64,000 nt of DNA. It comes from Xylaria sp. FL1777 (lineage: Eukaryota > Ascomycota > Sordariomycetes > Xylariales > Xylariaceae). Position 1 is the first letter of the stretch; each line of letters begins with the position of its first letter. Under the pieces are notes generated by a model that worked only from the letters and a program-made list of their open reading frames with translations, was not told the DNA's origin and made no database searches. This document shows, piece after piece, positions 47,460-59,262 of the stretch. Made by a program: the position numbers and the translations under genes. Location: NCBI GenBank assembly GCA_022578965.1, contig MU400522.1, positions 1 through 64,000 of the forward strand, in the 5' to 3' direction.

Positions 47460-50336
47460 AATTTATAATAGCTATAATATATATAAAACGCTATTTTTTA
47501 CTTATTTTTTTTCTAAATATGTAAGTAATAATAAATATTCTTAAGGTTAATTTTGCTAAAGATTTTAGCTTTTAAAATTTTATTAAGCAGCTTTAAAATA
47601 AATAATAAAGTATATTAATTTTTACGCGTAATTTAATTAAGTTTTTTATAGTTTATATATAAGCATAAGCTTTTATTTTTTTTAAGTACAAAAAAAATTA
47701 AAGCGCTAGCAAAGCTAATAAACTTTTTAATTTTTTTTGCTTTTAGTATTTTATTAAGCTATTTTTATAGTTTTTTTAGCTTATTTTAAGCTAATAAATA
47801 TATAAAAAAATAAAATATAGCTACGTTTTTTTTTAGCTTAATAGCAAGGTTTTTTTGCTTTAATTATAGCAATATATTTGCTTTGCTAATATTAAAAAAC
47901 TTAAATAAATTATAAAACTTTTTTAAAATTGCTGTAAAATTAAAGTAACTAAAGCTTTTTTTTAACTTTTTAAGCTATATAAGTTTAAATAATTAAATAA
48001 TAGCATAGCAGCAAGCCTAGTTTTAGCAAGCTTTTGCAAACTTAATTAAGCTAAATATTTTTACTTAAAAGCAGCATAATTTAAAAAACTATTAATTAAT
48101 GCTTAAATTTAATATAATTTTTTTATTTTTTAAGGTAATTTAAAATAATAAAAAAAAGCTGCCTTTAAAGTAATAATTGCAGTTAATAGTTATATATGCA
48201 TGCTTAATTTTACAAGTAATACTATAACTATTAGTTAATTTATAAATAACTTAATAAGCTTTATAAATAGAAAATCTATTTTTAGCAGCATATTATAATA
48301 TAAATATATAAAAAAGTGCTTATTATAATTTATAATAAAAAGCAAAAGTAAAACTAATATAATTATATTTAGCGCATAAATTAAAATTAATATAAGTTTT
48401 AACAAATAGTTTTATAAAGCTAATAAAATAAATAGTATAAAAAGTATAAAAACAATATAAAATAAATATATAAAGTAATAACTTTAGCTTAAAACTTATA
48501 GCTAATATAATTAGTATTAAGCTTACTACTTATTTTTTAAATTGTAGTATTATAGCTTTTATAAAAAAAGTATATAAAACTTTAATTGCTGTTTTTAGTT
48601 TTTTTTATTTATGTTTCAGTTTTTATTTACTTGGATTTTTTAAATAGTTTGTTTTTAAGTAGTATTATTATTATAGCTAATATAGTTACTAAATTTATTG
48701 TTTTTATTATTGCTATTATTATTATTACTTTTAAGCTAAAAGCAATTAAAAGCAATATAGCTAAGTTATTTATAGCTATAATAAGTAAAGTTTTTATAAA
48801 AGTTTAAATTTAAACTACTTTTATTGTTGTTTTAAGGTTAATTTAAAGAAGTTTTAAAAATATAATAGTTTTTTAAAGTATAAGTATTATTATTATTATT
48901 TTGGTTGTTTATATATTTTTAGTTTTAATATTAGTTATAACTTTTATTATTGTTGCTTTTATAGTATTAATTTTAGCTTTTATAGCTATTATTACTTTTA
49001 TAAAATCTTTAGTTATTATTATTATAGCTATTATTATAATTATTGCTTTTGCGAAAATAGTTCTAATTATTAAAACTAGTATTATTATTTTTATAGCTAG
49101 TATTAGTGTACTAATTACTAGTTTAGTTTTGCTTAATATTTAAAGTTAATTTACTAGTAATTTAAGTAACGTTTAACTTTAGTTTTTTTTTATTATAGTT
49201 TAAGCGTTATTTTTTAGTTATTAGTTTTTAGCGTTATTATATAGCATTAATTATGTTAGCTTATATAATTAGCAATAAGTTATAATAGTTTATTAACTTT
49301 TGCTAAAATAATATATTTAGTTTTTAGTAATATAATAAAGCTTTTTTGCTTTTATTTTAGCAAACATTTTAAAGTTTAATGCTAGCAAAATATTAATTAA
49401 ACAGTTTTAAGTTTTAATTAGCTTATTAACTTATTTGTTTTAATTATATGCTTATGTTAGCTTATAAAAAAGCAAACTGCTTAAACAAAGTTTTAATTTA
49501 GTTTAAAAACATTTTTTAGTTAGTTTTAAATTGTTTTTTTTTTAAGGTTAATAACCTTTGTAATACTAATTAATAAGCATTTTTATAGTTTTAGTTTATA
49601 TTGCTATACATATATAAAATCTTGTTTTTATTGCAGCAAAATTTCTAATTAGTTTCTTTAAAAATAGTTTAAAGTTTTTTTATTTACTTTAGTTAGCATT
49701 AATAAGTAAATTTTATGCTAAAAAAGTTATAATTAAACTTTAATAGTTAGCTAAAATTAGCATTTTTAAATAAGTAACGCTAATAATAATATAAGCAATT
49801 TTAATATAATTAGTATTTAAGTTTTCTTTAATTATGCTTTTTATTAAAGCTAAAAAATAAAAAGTTATTATTATTACTAGAATTTTTATGTTTTTGTTTT
49901 TAACTTAAGTTGCAAAATTATTTTTTAAGGTTTAAAAAGTTCTTTTGTTTTTTTAGAAATATTGTTTTTTAGTTTTTTTGTTTACTTAATTATAAAGTAA
50001 AAATAATACAAGCTATTTTTAATTTTAAAGCAACTTGTTTGCTTTTATTTTTTTGCTGCATAACTTGCTGCTTTAGCTTTTTAATTTTAGCTAAAAGCTA
50101 TACAATTTATATTTATAACAATTAAGTATTAATACTTAAAGCACTAAATAATCGTTGTTTGCTTAAGCTTAGTTCTAAAGATAATTTATGCTAAGTTTGT
50201 TTTTAGTTTATTATTAAAGTTTGTTTTAAAAAAAAGCTATTAAAAATAGCATTAGCTTATATAGTTAGTTAGTATTTAGCTATTCTATAGTATAATAAAG
50301 TATTATAAATAACTTTATTTTAAAAAGCTTTAAAAT
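47460..50336 (-). other. Gypsy-2 upstream part, presumed gag remnant
   Basis: 2.9 kb between the reverse-transcriptase remnant and the 5' LTR. The plus-strand open frames at 48586-48807 and 48901-49143 are strings of Ile, Val and Phe; they are complements of Asn/Asp/Lys-rich sequence on the minus strand and not membrane proteins. No zinc knuckle was recognised. Confidence 0.45.
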
Positions 50337-50529
50337 TGTTACAGGAAGTATAAAGCATTAAAGATTAAGTATAATAATTAATATATCTTTAGTTTTATAA
50401 TAGGTATTTAATAAAACTAAAGCTTAAAAAAAAGAGAAAACTCCTATAAAATAAGTATAAAAAGAATATCTTATATATATATATAACCTATAACATGTGC
50501 TAAAGTACTTAAGTAGCTTAATTATAACA
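50337..50529 (-). repeat. Gypsy-2 5' LTR (193 bp)
   Basis: Direct repeat of 42670-42862, ending TATAACA and followed by the duplication ATTAT. Confidence 0.93.
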
Positions 50530-50842
50530 ATTATTAAGTATTAAATAATAATTCTTTTTAAATAAAATAAACTATTAGCTTTTTTATTTAAAAACCATTA
50601 AAAAATTAACTTTTTAATAAATTAAAGTGATTTTTACTTAGTTTTTTATATATATTAACTAGTTCTTTAATATATAATAGCTTAATTTAATATAAATTAT
50701 TATATAAGCTATTTATAATTAAATATAACAAATATCTTTATTGGTTTTATATAATAATATATTTTTTTTAAATTTATTTCTTGAGGTTTAATTAAATATA
50801 TTAATAAAAACCCTTTTTTTTCCCTTTAAAAACCAAAAAAAT

Positions 50843-51021
50843 TAGTACTTTTAGTACTTTTAGTACTACTAAATTAGTCTTTAGTACTACTAAATACTAA
50901 TTTAGTTTAGTACTTAGTGGTACTAATACTAAATTAGTACTTAAACTTTAGTACTAATACTAATACTAATTTAGTACTACTAAAATTAGTCCTTATACTA
51001 AGTACTAATTTTTCAACCCTG
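50843..51021 (-). repeat. Right terminal region with TAGTACTA array
   Basis: Mirror of the left end: about 160 bp of AGTACTA/ACTAATACTA variants closing with the complement of CAGGGTTGAAAA, followed by TTTTCACT. Confidence 0.85.
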
Positions 51022-53550
51022 TTTTCACTTATCTCAGCCTATCTGTCACAATCTTGGGCTACAGTCTAGTGTTGTGGGGATAAAGGGGGATGGCGTTCAG
51101 CTTCTGGACTAGTCACGTTGGGGTGACCTATTTGACACTGCTGTGCCAAGAGAATGTTCCATTCCCTCCCCCACAGCCACGAGAAATTGTGGATGGTCAG
51201 CTTCCCTTCGACCGATACAATGATAGAACACTCCAACCACTTTTTCACTTTGAATATCCCTTCTCCCAGGCTTTGCATGAGGAGATATACACTAGGTAGA
51301 TGGGACGTCTGCTTAAGTAGTTAGTATACCATCTTAGCGCCGCCGCTACAAAGCTCACCTATCAAGAGAAGTATATACTCTATCAAAGCAATTAGACATA
51401 ACTACCTAGGACCTAATTGCATTTGCACAAGGATCGCCCCTAGGAAGCCTTCCGGAGAAAAAATTTCGGCCCCAGGATTCTCCCCGGAAATTATTGCGAA
51501 TGAGATCTGACAATGGGCAAGACAATGCTTCCTATCTGGTGCTCTGGATTGAAATGAAAAATCCTCGGATAACCACTAGTATTCGAATATCTTCCTCTTT
51601 GACATTAATGAAAGTTAGCGCAGATTGAATATCGCCAAGTTTTGTGCAGAGTTATTACTCCTACTATGGACCTCCACGGCTTCTCAACTATGCGGCTACA
51701 GGAATCCTTGCAGTATTCTCAACACAAGCTTTGGAGTCAAAGGATATGCAAGAGGCGTAATATAGGGACCGCAAATCATACCATCAACAGCATTAATATA
51801 CACTAACACGAAGACGAGCTTGACCTGAGATAATAAACTCATTTTTGGTATTAGGCTGAGAACATCACTAGCTAACTACGACGAATTGACTTGTATAAAA
51901 CTTTTATGACTAGGCTTGTACATATAGACAGAATTCTTCATGCCATAGTCTTACCTGCTGGTAATCCAATAATAACTATGGTAATTACACAAAGAGGGAG
52001 TTGTACCTATACTGGCAAAGTCTCCTTTATTAATGTAGATTGCTACGCTATATATAGCACCGGCCACGGCTCATTCCGAGTTATCCCTTAGCTCTGGGAT
52101 TAGGCTTCTTATACTTCCGTGATATTATGGTTTGTTGTTTGATATAGAGTACTTAGTGATGCGCTTCTTTATTTACTTTGTTCTTTGAAGGAGTTTACGT
52201 AAATAGTTCTATGTTTTGCTTGATTGGACATAGTTAACCGGAATAATGATTAACGCGGAGAGATTTCTAGAGCAGATACGTACTCCTCCAGGGTGGAACT
52301 AGCTAGGGTTTCAAGTTGGGTGCTAATGGGCTCACTTTGGTCCTCAAGTTCTTGGCAATGGGTTGAGTCGTTGCTGCTTGAGATGAAACCGCATATTGCT
52401 CATACGACTTTTATGCAATTCAATGGCCGCGTCAAACTTATGACCTTCGGTAGTGATTGTTGGATTCCATTTGACCATGTTACGTCGTATTTCGGCTATG
52501 AAGGAACTTCGTGTTCAGTCCGGCCGATGATCCAAGTGGGAAGGTGTTCTTTCAACTCTTTTAACTAAACGACTTGATAACCTTGATTTTGCGTATATGT
52601 ATCGGCACTATGCAAGATACTAGGATATAGAGGTTACAATATCGTTTACACAAACTTTGGGGATATAGCCAATACGTGACGCTTTCGTGTACAGCAGTTT
52701 TGAATAATACTATAATTTATAGCAGAAAATTCCTCGAATATTCTAGTTACTCCTTATAGAGCAAAAATCTAAAAGGGGGGGGGGGAGGGGATTAGGTCCA
52801 GTCTTAGGCTAATTGTAAGGACAACTGAGAGTCCGGCTGAGCAAGTCCCTGAGATTGAAAACTATGCCTGATATAAGGAACCTTTCAACTGAACTAAGAA
52901 GCCCTCAAAGTCTATTTTGATTTATTAAACGATGAGAAGTAGCTATAAGGCGCAGTGATACAACAAGACAATCCAAACAAGGATGATGAAAGCGCCCCGG
53001 TTCAATACTTCTAACAATAATTACGCGTTATTTAACGTACAGTTCTTAGAATTTGCAGGTTCGGTAAAGCCATTACAACTATTTTAGACCATATATAGAG
53101 AGCCATGAGTCTTTCAGATAGCTAGTTTCTTCAACTGAGCCCCTGGATCACTTGCAAAGACCATGCAGGGAGTTGGAGGCGAGGCGAGGCGTCTAGAACT
53201 GCCTCTCACGTAATATTGAACACTCGAAACGGAATGCTCTGCTGCCCCTAGCCACCCTTTCCTTATACCCGCTGGGCCTCCGTTTTGCGACTGGAGTGTG
53301 AAACCACTAGGGCACCGTCTTTTTTTTTAAAGAACCGTCGAACGTTCAGAGCAAGCTGCTTCTCATGCTCTGTATAATAATTCCTTTGCTTACGCTACTA
53401 TTCTTTGCTTGTTTACATTTTTATAAGAACCGTTTAAAATTATCAGCCAATTTTACACTTGATATCTACGTTATAACTATCATAATTGTATAATAATTGT
53501 AAGTTTAGCATACAAATTTGACTTCAAGTTTCATATTAAGAATTAATTAC
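51022..53550. other. Island part without a recognised gene
   Basis: 2.5 kb of normal-composition DNA downstream of the NLR gene. Open stretches (51090-51299, 51891-52091 and 52293-52568, plus strand) have no recognised family, and most lack start or splice context. A run of 11 G followed by AGGGG lies at 52775-52790. A tRNA-like remnant lies at about 53225-53320. Otherwise I see nothing. Confidence 0.5.
53225..53320 (-). other. Decayed tRNA-like sequence (possible SINE head)
   Basis: The minus strand reads GGTGCCCTAGTGGTTTCAC, close to a tRNA A box (TRGCNNAGTGG), then CTCC and GGAG flanking a loop of about 11 bases like an anticodon arm. The T arm and B box are not recognisable, so it is not a functional tRNA. 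It could be a tRNA pseudogene or the head of a SINE. Confidence 0.25.
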
Positions 53551-53560
53551 ATCTACATAC

Positions 53561-56500
53561 CTACACAAAAGTGTCATAAACCAGACCAACAAAGGTCTCA
53601 TTGGTGATACCATGAGACCAATCAGCGTCAGGATAAAGACGTCGTAATATCTCGATGGCCATGTCGTTTAGTTTGCCCGCGTCTAAGATTTCATTCTTAT
53701 ATTCGTAACCATGTCCAACTCGTTCTTTTTCTTCATCTGTCAGCATCTGAAACGCACAACTCATCATCCAGTAGCCCCTCGCTCGCTGAGTTTCGAACTT
53801 GGCTGTTGTATCCATGAGAGCCATCAACGAACGTAGGAGCCGGCTGCGACCAATTAGCCAGCCGTAAACCATGTTTGTCGAGTGGGTTCGAGGAAGTGAA
53901 TACTCACACTGCCTTCTCTCCTTGCCCGAGTTGAATCGCTAACTTGGCTTGAAAGCATAACGTGCCCAATTTGCCCCGAGATTCACTCGCCGGCAAGCGT
54001 TCCACAATTGTCTGCATTGAGGTCTCAAAATATCTCTCGGCTGCTGCGTAGTCTCCGATCGCAAATTTCAAGTTTCCAAGTGCGTTGTACGTTCTGAAAG
54101 GGCATTAGCTGTTAAACTGCAGAAGCTGAAATGGATAAATTCTATCAACCCAAGGCGGAACTCACAGCACTACATTGAACCAGTCTCCGACAGTCAGAAG
54201 CTCCTGGAGCGTCTCGTCAAGTTGCCGGTGCGCCTCCACGTAGTGTTTCTGCGAGAATAGACATCGCGCCAATACATACTTCCTCTTAGCAAGTTTGTTG
54301 GCTTTCGCTTTCGAAGGAGGCATCAAGTTGATCGAGTCCACAGATTGTTGGCGGAAGTCAAGGCATTGGGTATATTGCTTTAAATTCAAATGATTGAGTG
54401 AGATGTTGTGCAATACCCCCGACAACTCTTCATCAGCCGGGTCAAGGTATTTTCTCCTGATTTCCAGGCACTCTAGAAAATATGGAATGGCAAACTTGGA
54501 ATGACCAAGATCATCTTGCTGAGCACCTACCGTGTTCAGGATGTGTGCATAGATTAGTTCTAATTCTTTAGGTCCTCGTATCTCTCGGCATGCATTGAGA
54601 CCAGCTAGGAGCAAATCGTTGACCTCGGCTGCTCCACGTTCTCTCAAATACCTGGGTGTTGTAAAGATCTTGTTAGGATGGTTTCATCATTCCACACGTA
54701 ACCATGACCTAAACTTACCAGGCACAGTTACTAATTGCCTCACAAAACTCACGAGTTGGTCGCAGTTTCTTTAACCCAGGCGAGCTGTTCATGTAATGCT
54801 TGCCCAGACTAATGATATGAGAGTAATATTGCTGACAGGTGCTCCAGACGAGATACATCGGCCGTCCTTTGATCTGTTTGGGAAAAGCTTGACAGAGTAG
54901 CTTGGCAGCATATTCGAAAGCAAGTTGCCTCTGTTGTGGATCTTGCTTCTCGAGGAAATACCCAAACTCAAACTGGACTAAACGGTGAATGGAGAGTTGC
55001 CCCGTGCCGAACGTTTTCTGGGCTAGCGAGAGGTCTAGCAGCTGCGCTTCTGCTTCCCAGTATCTATGGGATCTTAGTTTGGTATATATAAAGTTACATG
55101 ACGGGAAATAGGTAATGAAAGACATTGGTTATGTGAGAACTGAGTCTTGCGTGTCTATATGATGGAGCCCAAGAAAAGTCTTGAATATGGTGACTCACGC
55201 TAGGGAATCTTCTAGGAATTGAAGCTCATCGGGTAGCTTGATCTCGTCCTCTGCTAGAGTAAGATCGAACAGTTTAGTAGAAATATCGTCTGGCGAGAGA
55301 AACATTATGATCCCCAGTAGTTTCTCTGCTTCTCGGTGAAGACTCTCAAATTGCAAGGACCACAAGGTAGTAAGGTCGTGCTCGAAACTGCTGTCGAAAG
55401 TCTGCCTCGCCCGAAAGGAATGCAATCTCCTCTGATTCTTCTCATAGAGGTTATCTCCTGTCTTAATACTAATACCTCGTGATCGTATGAGGGCCGCCAC
55501 CTGTGAAATTCCCAGAGCATGACCTCCAAGCTTAATAGTGAGTGCCTTGGCGGCGGCCAGTTCCTCTACTTCGTCGAAGCCTCGTCTTCCGGTCAGTGAA
55601 ATCAGGCATTCAGATCCCTCCTCGACTGAAAACGGGTTGATTCGGATTAGAGAAGAAGTCAACTCGAAAAAGGGTTGGGCATTGCGCGCAGTGACAATGA
55701 TAGACCCTTGCCCGACCGTTGGGATGTTTCCCTTCAAGATTCCAGGATCGTCTACGTTATTCAGAATGAGAAGCCACCGCTGGCCTGCAATGAATTTTAG
55801 TACGGGCTGAGGTGTATAAAACCCGAAAGGGGCGGCTTACCTGTAGTCCCGAGCCAGTTGAGCACGAGATTGATGTTTTTTCGATGCTCGTGGGCATCTG
55901 CGCCGGAAAGCTGTAGTCGTAGGGCAGCTGCTGTAAAACCCTCTTGGAGAGACATAGAGGATTCGCATGATACCCAGAAAATTACATCACAGGAGTCTTT
56001 AACATGGTAAGCGTATGCTCGCGCGATCTCCGTCTTCCCGACTCCCCCGAGACCATGAAGGACAGTCGTTTTGATAGTCCCGGGGGCCTCGAAGAACATC
56101 AATTCATCATGAATCTGGTTGATGATGTCCGTACGTCCGTAGAACCGAATGTTCTGCGCAGGTAGAACAACGGTATGAGATCCCCCGAAAGGAGTAGGCT
56201 CAGCAAAAAATGACGTTGATGAAGGTGACATGACCCCATATGACACATGAGGCCCGGAGAGGCTTGGGGGAGAGTGTGCCACTACCGACGGATGAAGCCG
56301 GTTGAGTTGTTCAAGGATACTGAGAGTATCCTCTAATCTTGCCATCGCGGTATGAAACTTCGTCTCGACCTCCGGCAAAGAGCCGTTCTTAACATTATCT
56401 AAATATGGCCATGTGAGACATGGCGGGTATTAATAATACTGATGAAGTAAATGTAAAGTCCCTACCTGGGATTCTCATTCTTATTGACAGGATTGCTTGC

Positions 56501-57061
56501 ACGAGGAAACTCAAAAAGGACTCGTAGAATCGGGAGAGTGTAGCCTCGAGAGACTCCGTCCTTTGCAACATGCTGAGCATATGCATCTTTGCCGTGAGAG
56601 CTCCAATCAACTCACAAAGTCGAGCAAGCACGGCCCGTCCACCATCGTCTTGGGTCGAGAATTCCGGGGCCAGGCTTTTTGCTCTCTGCACGTATTCGTT
56701 AGAATTCATATCGATTAGAGAGAGAGGGAGGGAGCAATGCCTGAAAAGCCACCAAGGTTAAACCCCACATAGCTTTCATCTCTACTTGGCTATTGAAGGC
56801 TCCTTGCATAAATCTTTCAAAATCTCGCAAGATCTCCGGGATGGCTCCTACAAACGACACGGCGGAGGGCACAGCTTGTAGGAACTCTTTGAGTAAACCA
56901 TATTTGTTCAAGAAGACTTCATATTCTGACACGCTCTCAACTCTACGCCTATCAACCCCCTCGAGCCTCTGCAGGCTTGACTGTTCAATGTCCTGGAACG
57001 CGGTACGGAAATCCACGTGCGAAAAGGTGGCTACGGATGGCTGTCTAGTCGACGACGCCAT
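53561..57061 (-). CDS. NLR-type protein: helical N-terminus, NB-ARC ATPase, TPR repeats; 8 exons, 993 aa
   Basis: Fungal NLRs are signal-transducing ATPases thought to act in heterokaryon incompatibility and recognition of other organisms. Exons (minus): 57061-56753, 56685-56466, 56398-55841, 55784-55199, 55072-54719, 54651-54166, 54093-53908 and 53843-53561; the phases give 993 residues without a stop. Start at the first ATG, MASSTRQ. Residues 1-205 are helical and resemble the DUF7708 type of N-terminal domain (WGL near 99). The NB-ARC domain follows: Walker A GLGGVGKT (292-299), Walker B WLLILNNVDD (366-375), GSIIVTARN (389-397), GGHALGISQVAALI (449-462) and an MHD-like LSIHRLVQ (584-591). 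From about 676 on are TPR helices, such as YNALGNLKFAIGDYAAAERYF. Introns are 56-126 bp, all GT-AG; the first (56752-56686, donor GTGGCT) is the least certain. The gene seems intact between two blocks of RIP-killed elements. Confidence 0.93.
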
Positions 57062-58690
57062 CGCGCGACGATGACAACAATGAAGTGTTAACTTGCTACT
57101 CACTAGGTTAGTGTTATGACATCCGGGAATGAATATTTTAGATAGAGAATCACGACCACGAACCGTGACTAAGCATAGATCATATCACGAAAGGGTTTGG
57201 CGCCAAGTCAAACAGTCCCTAGAGAAGTGGGACAAGAAATTGAGCGGACGTGGGGACCACGATTGACCCTGAAAATGGAGAAAACAGAGCCTCATTCTAA
57301 CCATTAACATAGCGACAGGGAATACGAACAGCAAGATATCGAATATACGAGTGGAGAAGTAAGGCAACCCGACTTGATGTGCGTCTTACCCCTGCTATAG
57401 TTCCATCCCGCCATTGATGGGCGAGTAGTGCCCACCTCACAAGTGACTATTATACTTCACGCTACGCAGTAAAGACTATGATAACAACACATCCGCTTTA
57501 GCCCACCAAAGTCGTAGTAATTTCTTGCCTCATTTCCTTATGGCACGGTACCGCCTTATTTTGGCGTATCTTAACGTCTACTATTCGGGTGGAAAATAAA
57601 ATTATTAATGAATGGGCAGAGTCTATACGGTCTGGAATCATTGGACTTGGGGGTGAACACATCTGTGACGGACAAAACATCCGTGAGGCTACAGGATTAA
57701 ATATCATGATCGTAACTGCACTGCTGCGGGGTAAAAGACATTAACAGACCCAATAGAATCATCGTTTCCGCTCTGCAAGGCCATCTTCCAACAAGGCCCG
57801 AATCCTTCGAAGATCCCAGTTGCTCCCGTGCTCCAGACAACTTCCCCTACCCTTCTCGTCGAGGCGAACTCATGGCGATGCCGGACCAAAGAGCTCCCAA
57901 GTTCTCTCGGGCTTATCTGCTATGTGGATCTCAATTGAGCCTCGTGGAGATGTTGGAGATGAATAGCAAGAGGAAAAAACTGGGAACTCACGACGGGTGA
58001 ACGATCTAGCCTCCTAGTGTTTGATGTTCATCCTTCTGTGATTGAAGCCGCAAGTCAGGATGCCCAGCTATTCGAATTTGGTCATCTCGGAGATGGGTTG
58101 GAGAGCAAAGTGTTTTCCAAGGCTGTGTTTTTCCACCGGTCGGTGTCAGTCCCTCATTCACCGGTAGAGAAATAGAGAAGTTCTTGAGATTTCTTCTCGC
58201 TGGGCGAGCTGCTGGCTTGCCGTCCATCGTGGAAGGGTGAATTAGATCTACTATCGAGTGAAATGGTTTGGGAAGGTTTGGTAGTGATTGTGTGAACGAC
58301 GTTTGAAGAGCTGAGTTGCTTGCTCAAGTTTCTCGGATCTTAGTACGGTAGAGGGACTACGTTTTTATTTGAAATAATGTAGATAGATCTAGATGAGCTT
58401 CTAAGATAGCTTGATCCCATCATCATCATCATCATCCCGTCGCAGAGCACCAGACACCCTATGAGTATGGGCTGAAAGCCCCCGGTTGAAGTACAGATAG
58501 GTGACATGCAAGTGCATTCCTCCGTCCCAACTTGCAAGGGTATGCGGATAGAACTCAATACATACGCGGCACTACATATGTTCTATATTAATTGGTCACT
58601 CGACTACGTGCAGGCTGCCTTGCTACTCAAGGGTGCGATACCAAGGTCGGAAAGTAAAGACAGAGGGCGGGAAGGCAATTCGTTAGACAA
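57062..58690. other. Upstream of the NLR gene, no certain gene
   Basis: 1.6 kb that includes the NLR promoter. A minus-strand open frame of 73 codons at 58006-58227 (ATG, starting MDGKPAARPARRNLK) has a plausible leader but no recognised family. A donor-like GTGAGT lies after its stop. A CAT microsatellite lies at about 58419-58436. The other open frames have no support. Confidence 0.4.
58006..58227 (-). CDS. Small hypothetical ORF, 73 aa
   Basis: Opens with an ATG after a pyrimidine-rich leader, is basic and Pro/Gly-rich, and ends with TAG at 58006. It could be a small gene, the first exon of a decayed gene, or chance. No domain, signal peptide or membrane segment is visible. Confidence 0.2.
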   Translation of the reverse strand: MDGKPAARPARRNLKNFSISLPVNEGLTPTGGKTQPWKTLCSPTHLRDDQIRIAGHPDLRLQSQKDEHQTLGG

Positions 58691-58698
58691 CCATCCCA

Positions 58699-59159
58699 TC
58701 AGGTCGCCGGCGCTACCCGGTTTAAGATGATCGCTCTGACCTCCACGCTCCGCCGGTGAAGAAGTCCGTTGCTGCGACAAAGACTCAGTAGCTGACCGCA
58801 AATTCAGTAATATTGGCTTTCAAATTTTGACTAACTCTTATATCATAGATGATGACTCTGTCTGCTTGAAATTCTGAGACTAGAAACTGGCGGATTTCTT
58901 CAAGATACTGGATGGCAGCCTGCTCAGTCCCATCAAGCGTTGTATGAGGCGGCAAGGTAACGAAACGAAAGCTGTTATCAGCATAAGAGAATTTGTTTTC
59001 CTGTCCCCGTATATCGGTCAAGTGGACTTCTTTAGTCTCATTTTGGACGTTTGTAGCAACGCCATCGTTGTAAGTTCCGTAGGACAAATTGTACGGCTTC
59101 TCCCTCTCATAGAGTGGGAGATCTCGAATGAATTTCAAAGTGGGATTCCCAAGCGCCAT
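58699..59159 (-). pseudogene. Broken CmcJ/AsaB-like hydroxylase/desaturase family gene
   Basis: The family comprises about 280-300 residue fungal enzymes, often in secondary-metabolite clusters (aspergillic acid AsaB, CmcJ-like). From the first ATG at 59159 the minus strand gives MALGNPTLKFIRDLP, LYEREKPYNLSYG, VHLTDIRGQENKFS, FRFVTLPPHTTL, YLEEIRQFL and DRVIIYDIRV, the first 110 or so residues in the usual order. Then the frame ends at a TGA, and about 70 bp later another frame gives RRSVEVRAIIL, which resembles the C-terminal end of the family. The catalytic middle (about 150 residues with the His/Asp motifs) is missing, as after an internal deletion. A GTTAGT...CGCAG intron could also join the N-terminus to unrelated sequence. 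In either case the enzyme cannot be functional. Confidence 0.7.
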
Positions 59160-59262
59160 TCTCAAAATCAGTGATTGCAAGAGTGCGTATTCTCATGACG
59201 CGACGATCGTCTTGTCCTTTATAGGCTATGCCATCGACGTCGAGGACCGGATGGGCTGTGGG

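Larger units (their letters stand above)
42670..50529 (-). mobile_element. Gypsy-2: complete Ty3/gypsy LTR retrotransposon, RIP-decayed
   Basis: 7.86 kb with two 193 bp LTRs (42670-42862, 50337-50529), starting TGTTAC and ending TATAACA (RIP-changed to TATAATA in the left copy), and a perfect 5 bp duplication ATTAT (42665-42669, 50530-50534). The pol remnant reads on the minus strand, so 50337-50529 is the 5' LTR. A purine run on the minus strand next to 42863 fits the polypurine tract. It inserted in the hAT-type element. Its LTRs share no sequence with those of gypsy-1 or the giant family, so it is a third gypsy family. Confidence 0.95.
42319..51021. mobile_element. Non-autonomous hAT-type element split by gypsy-2
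   Basis: Both ends carry the same terminal inverted repeat (CAGGGTTGAAAATTAGTAC at 42319, its complement with one extra A at 51002-51021) and a perfect 8 bp target duplication TTTTCACT (42311-42318, 51022-51029). The CAGGG end and the 8 bp duplication are the hallmarks of the hAT superfamily. Removing gypsy-2 and one copy of its duplication leaves about 838 bp (42319-42669 and 50535-51021) with no room for a transposase, so it was a MITE-like passenger. Both ends are built of degenerate repeats of TAGTACTA. Confidence 0.93.

Noticed and set aside
48901..49143. Very hydrophobic 80-codon ORF that looks like a membrane protein
   Set aside because: It is a string of Ile/Val/Phe codons from RIP-saturated gypsy-2 DNA, the complement of Asn/Lys-rich decayed sequence; it lies inside a retrotransposon with no start context.
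42670..50529. Ty1/copia assignment suggested by the short 193 bp TGTTA...ACA LTRs
   Set aside because: The RT-connection and integrase C-terminal blocks on the minus strand are of gypsy type.
52775..52790. G-run that might form a quadruplex
   Set aside because: A single run of 11 G plus 4 G without spaced tracts; likely a simple homopolymer or an assembly-sensitive site.
55538..57074. Several 70-93 codon plus-strand ORFs
   Set aside because: Antisense shadows of the NLR exons.
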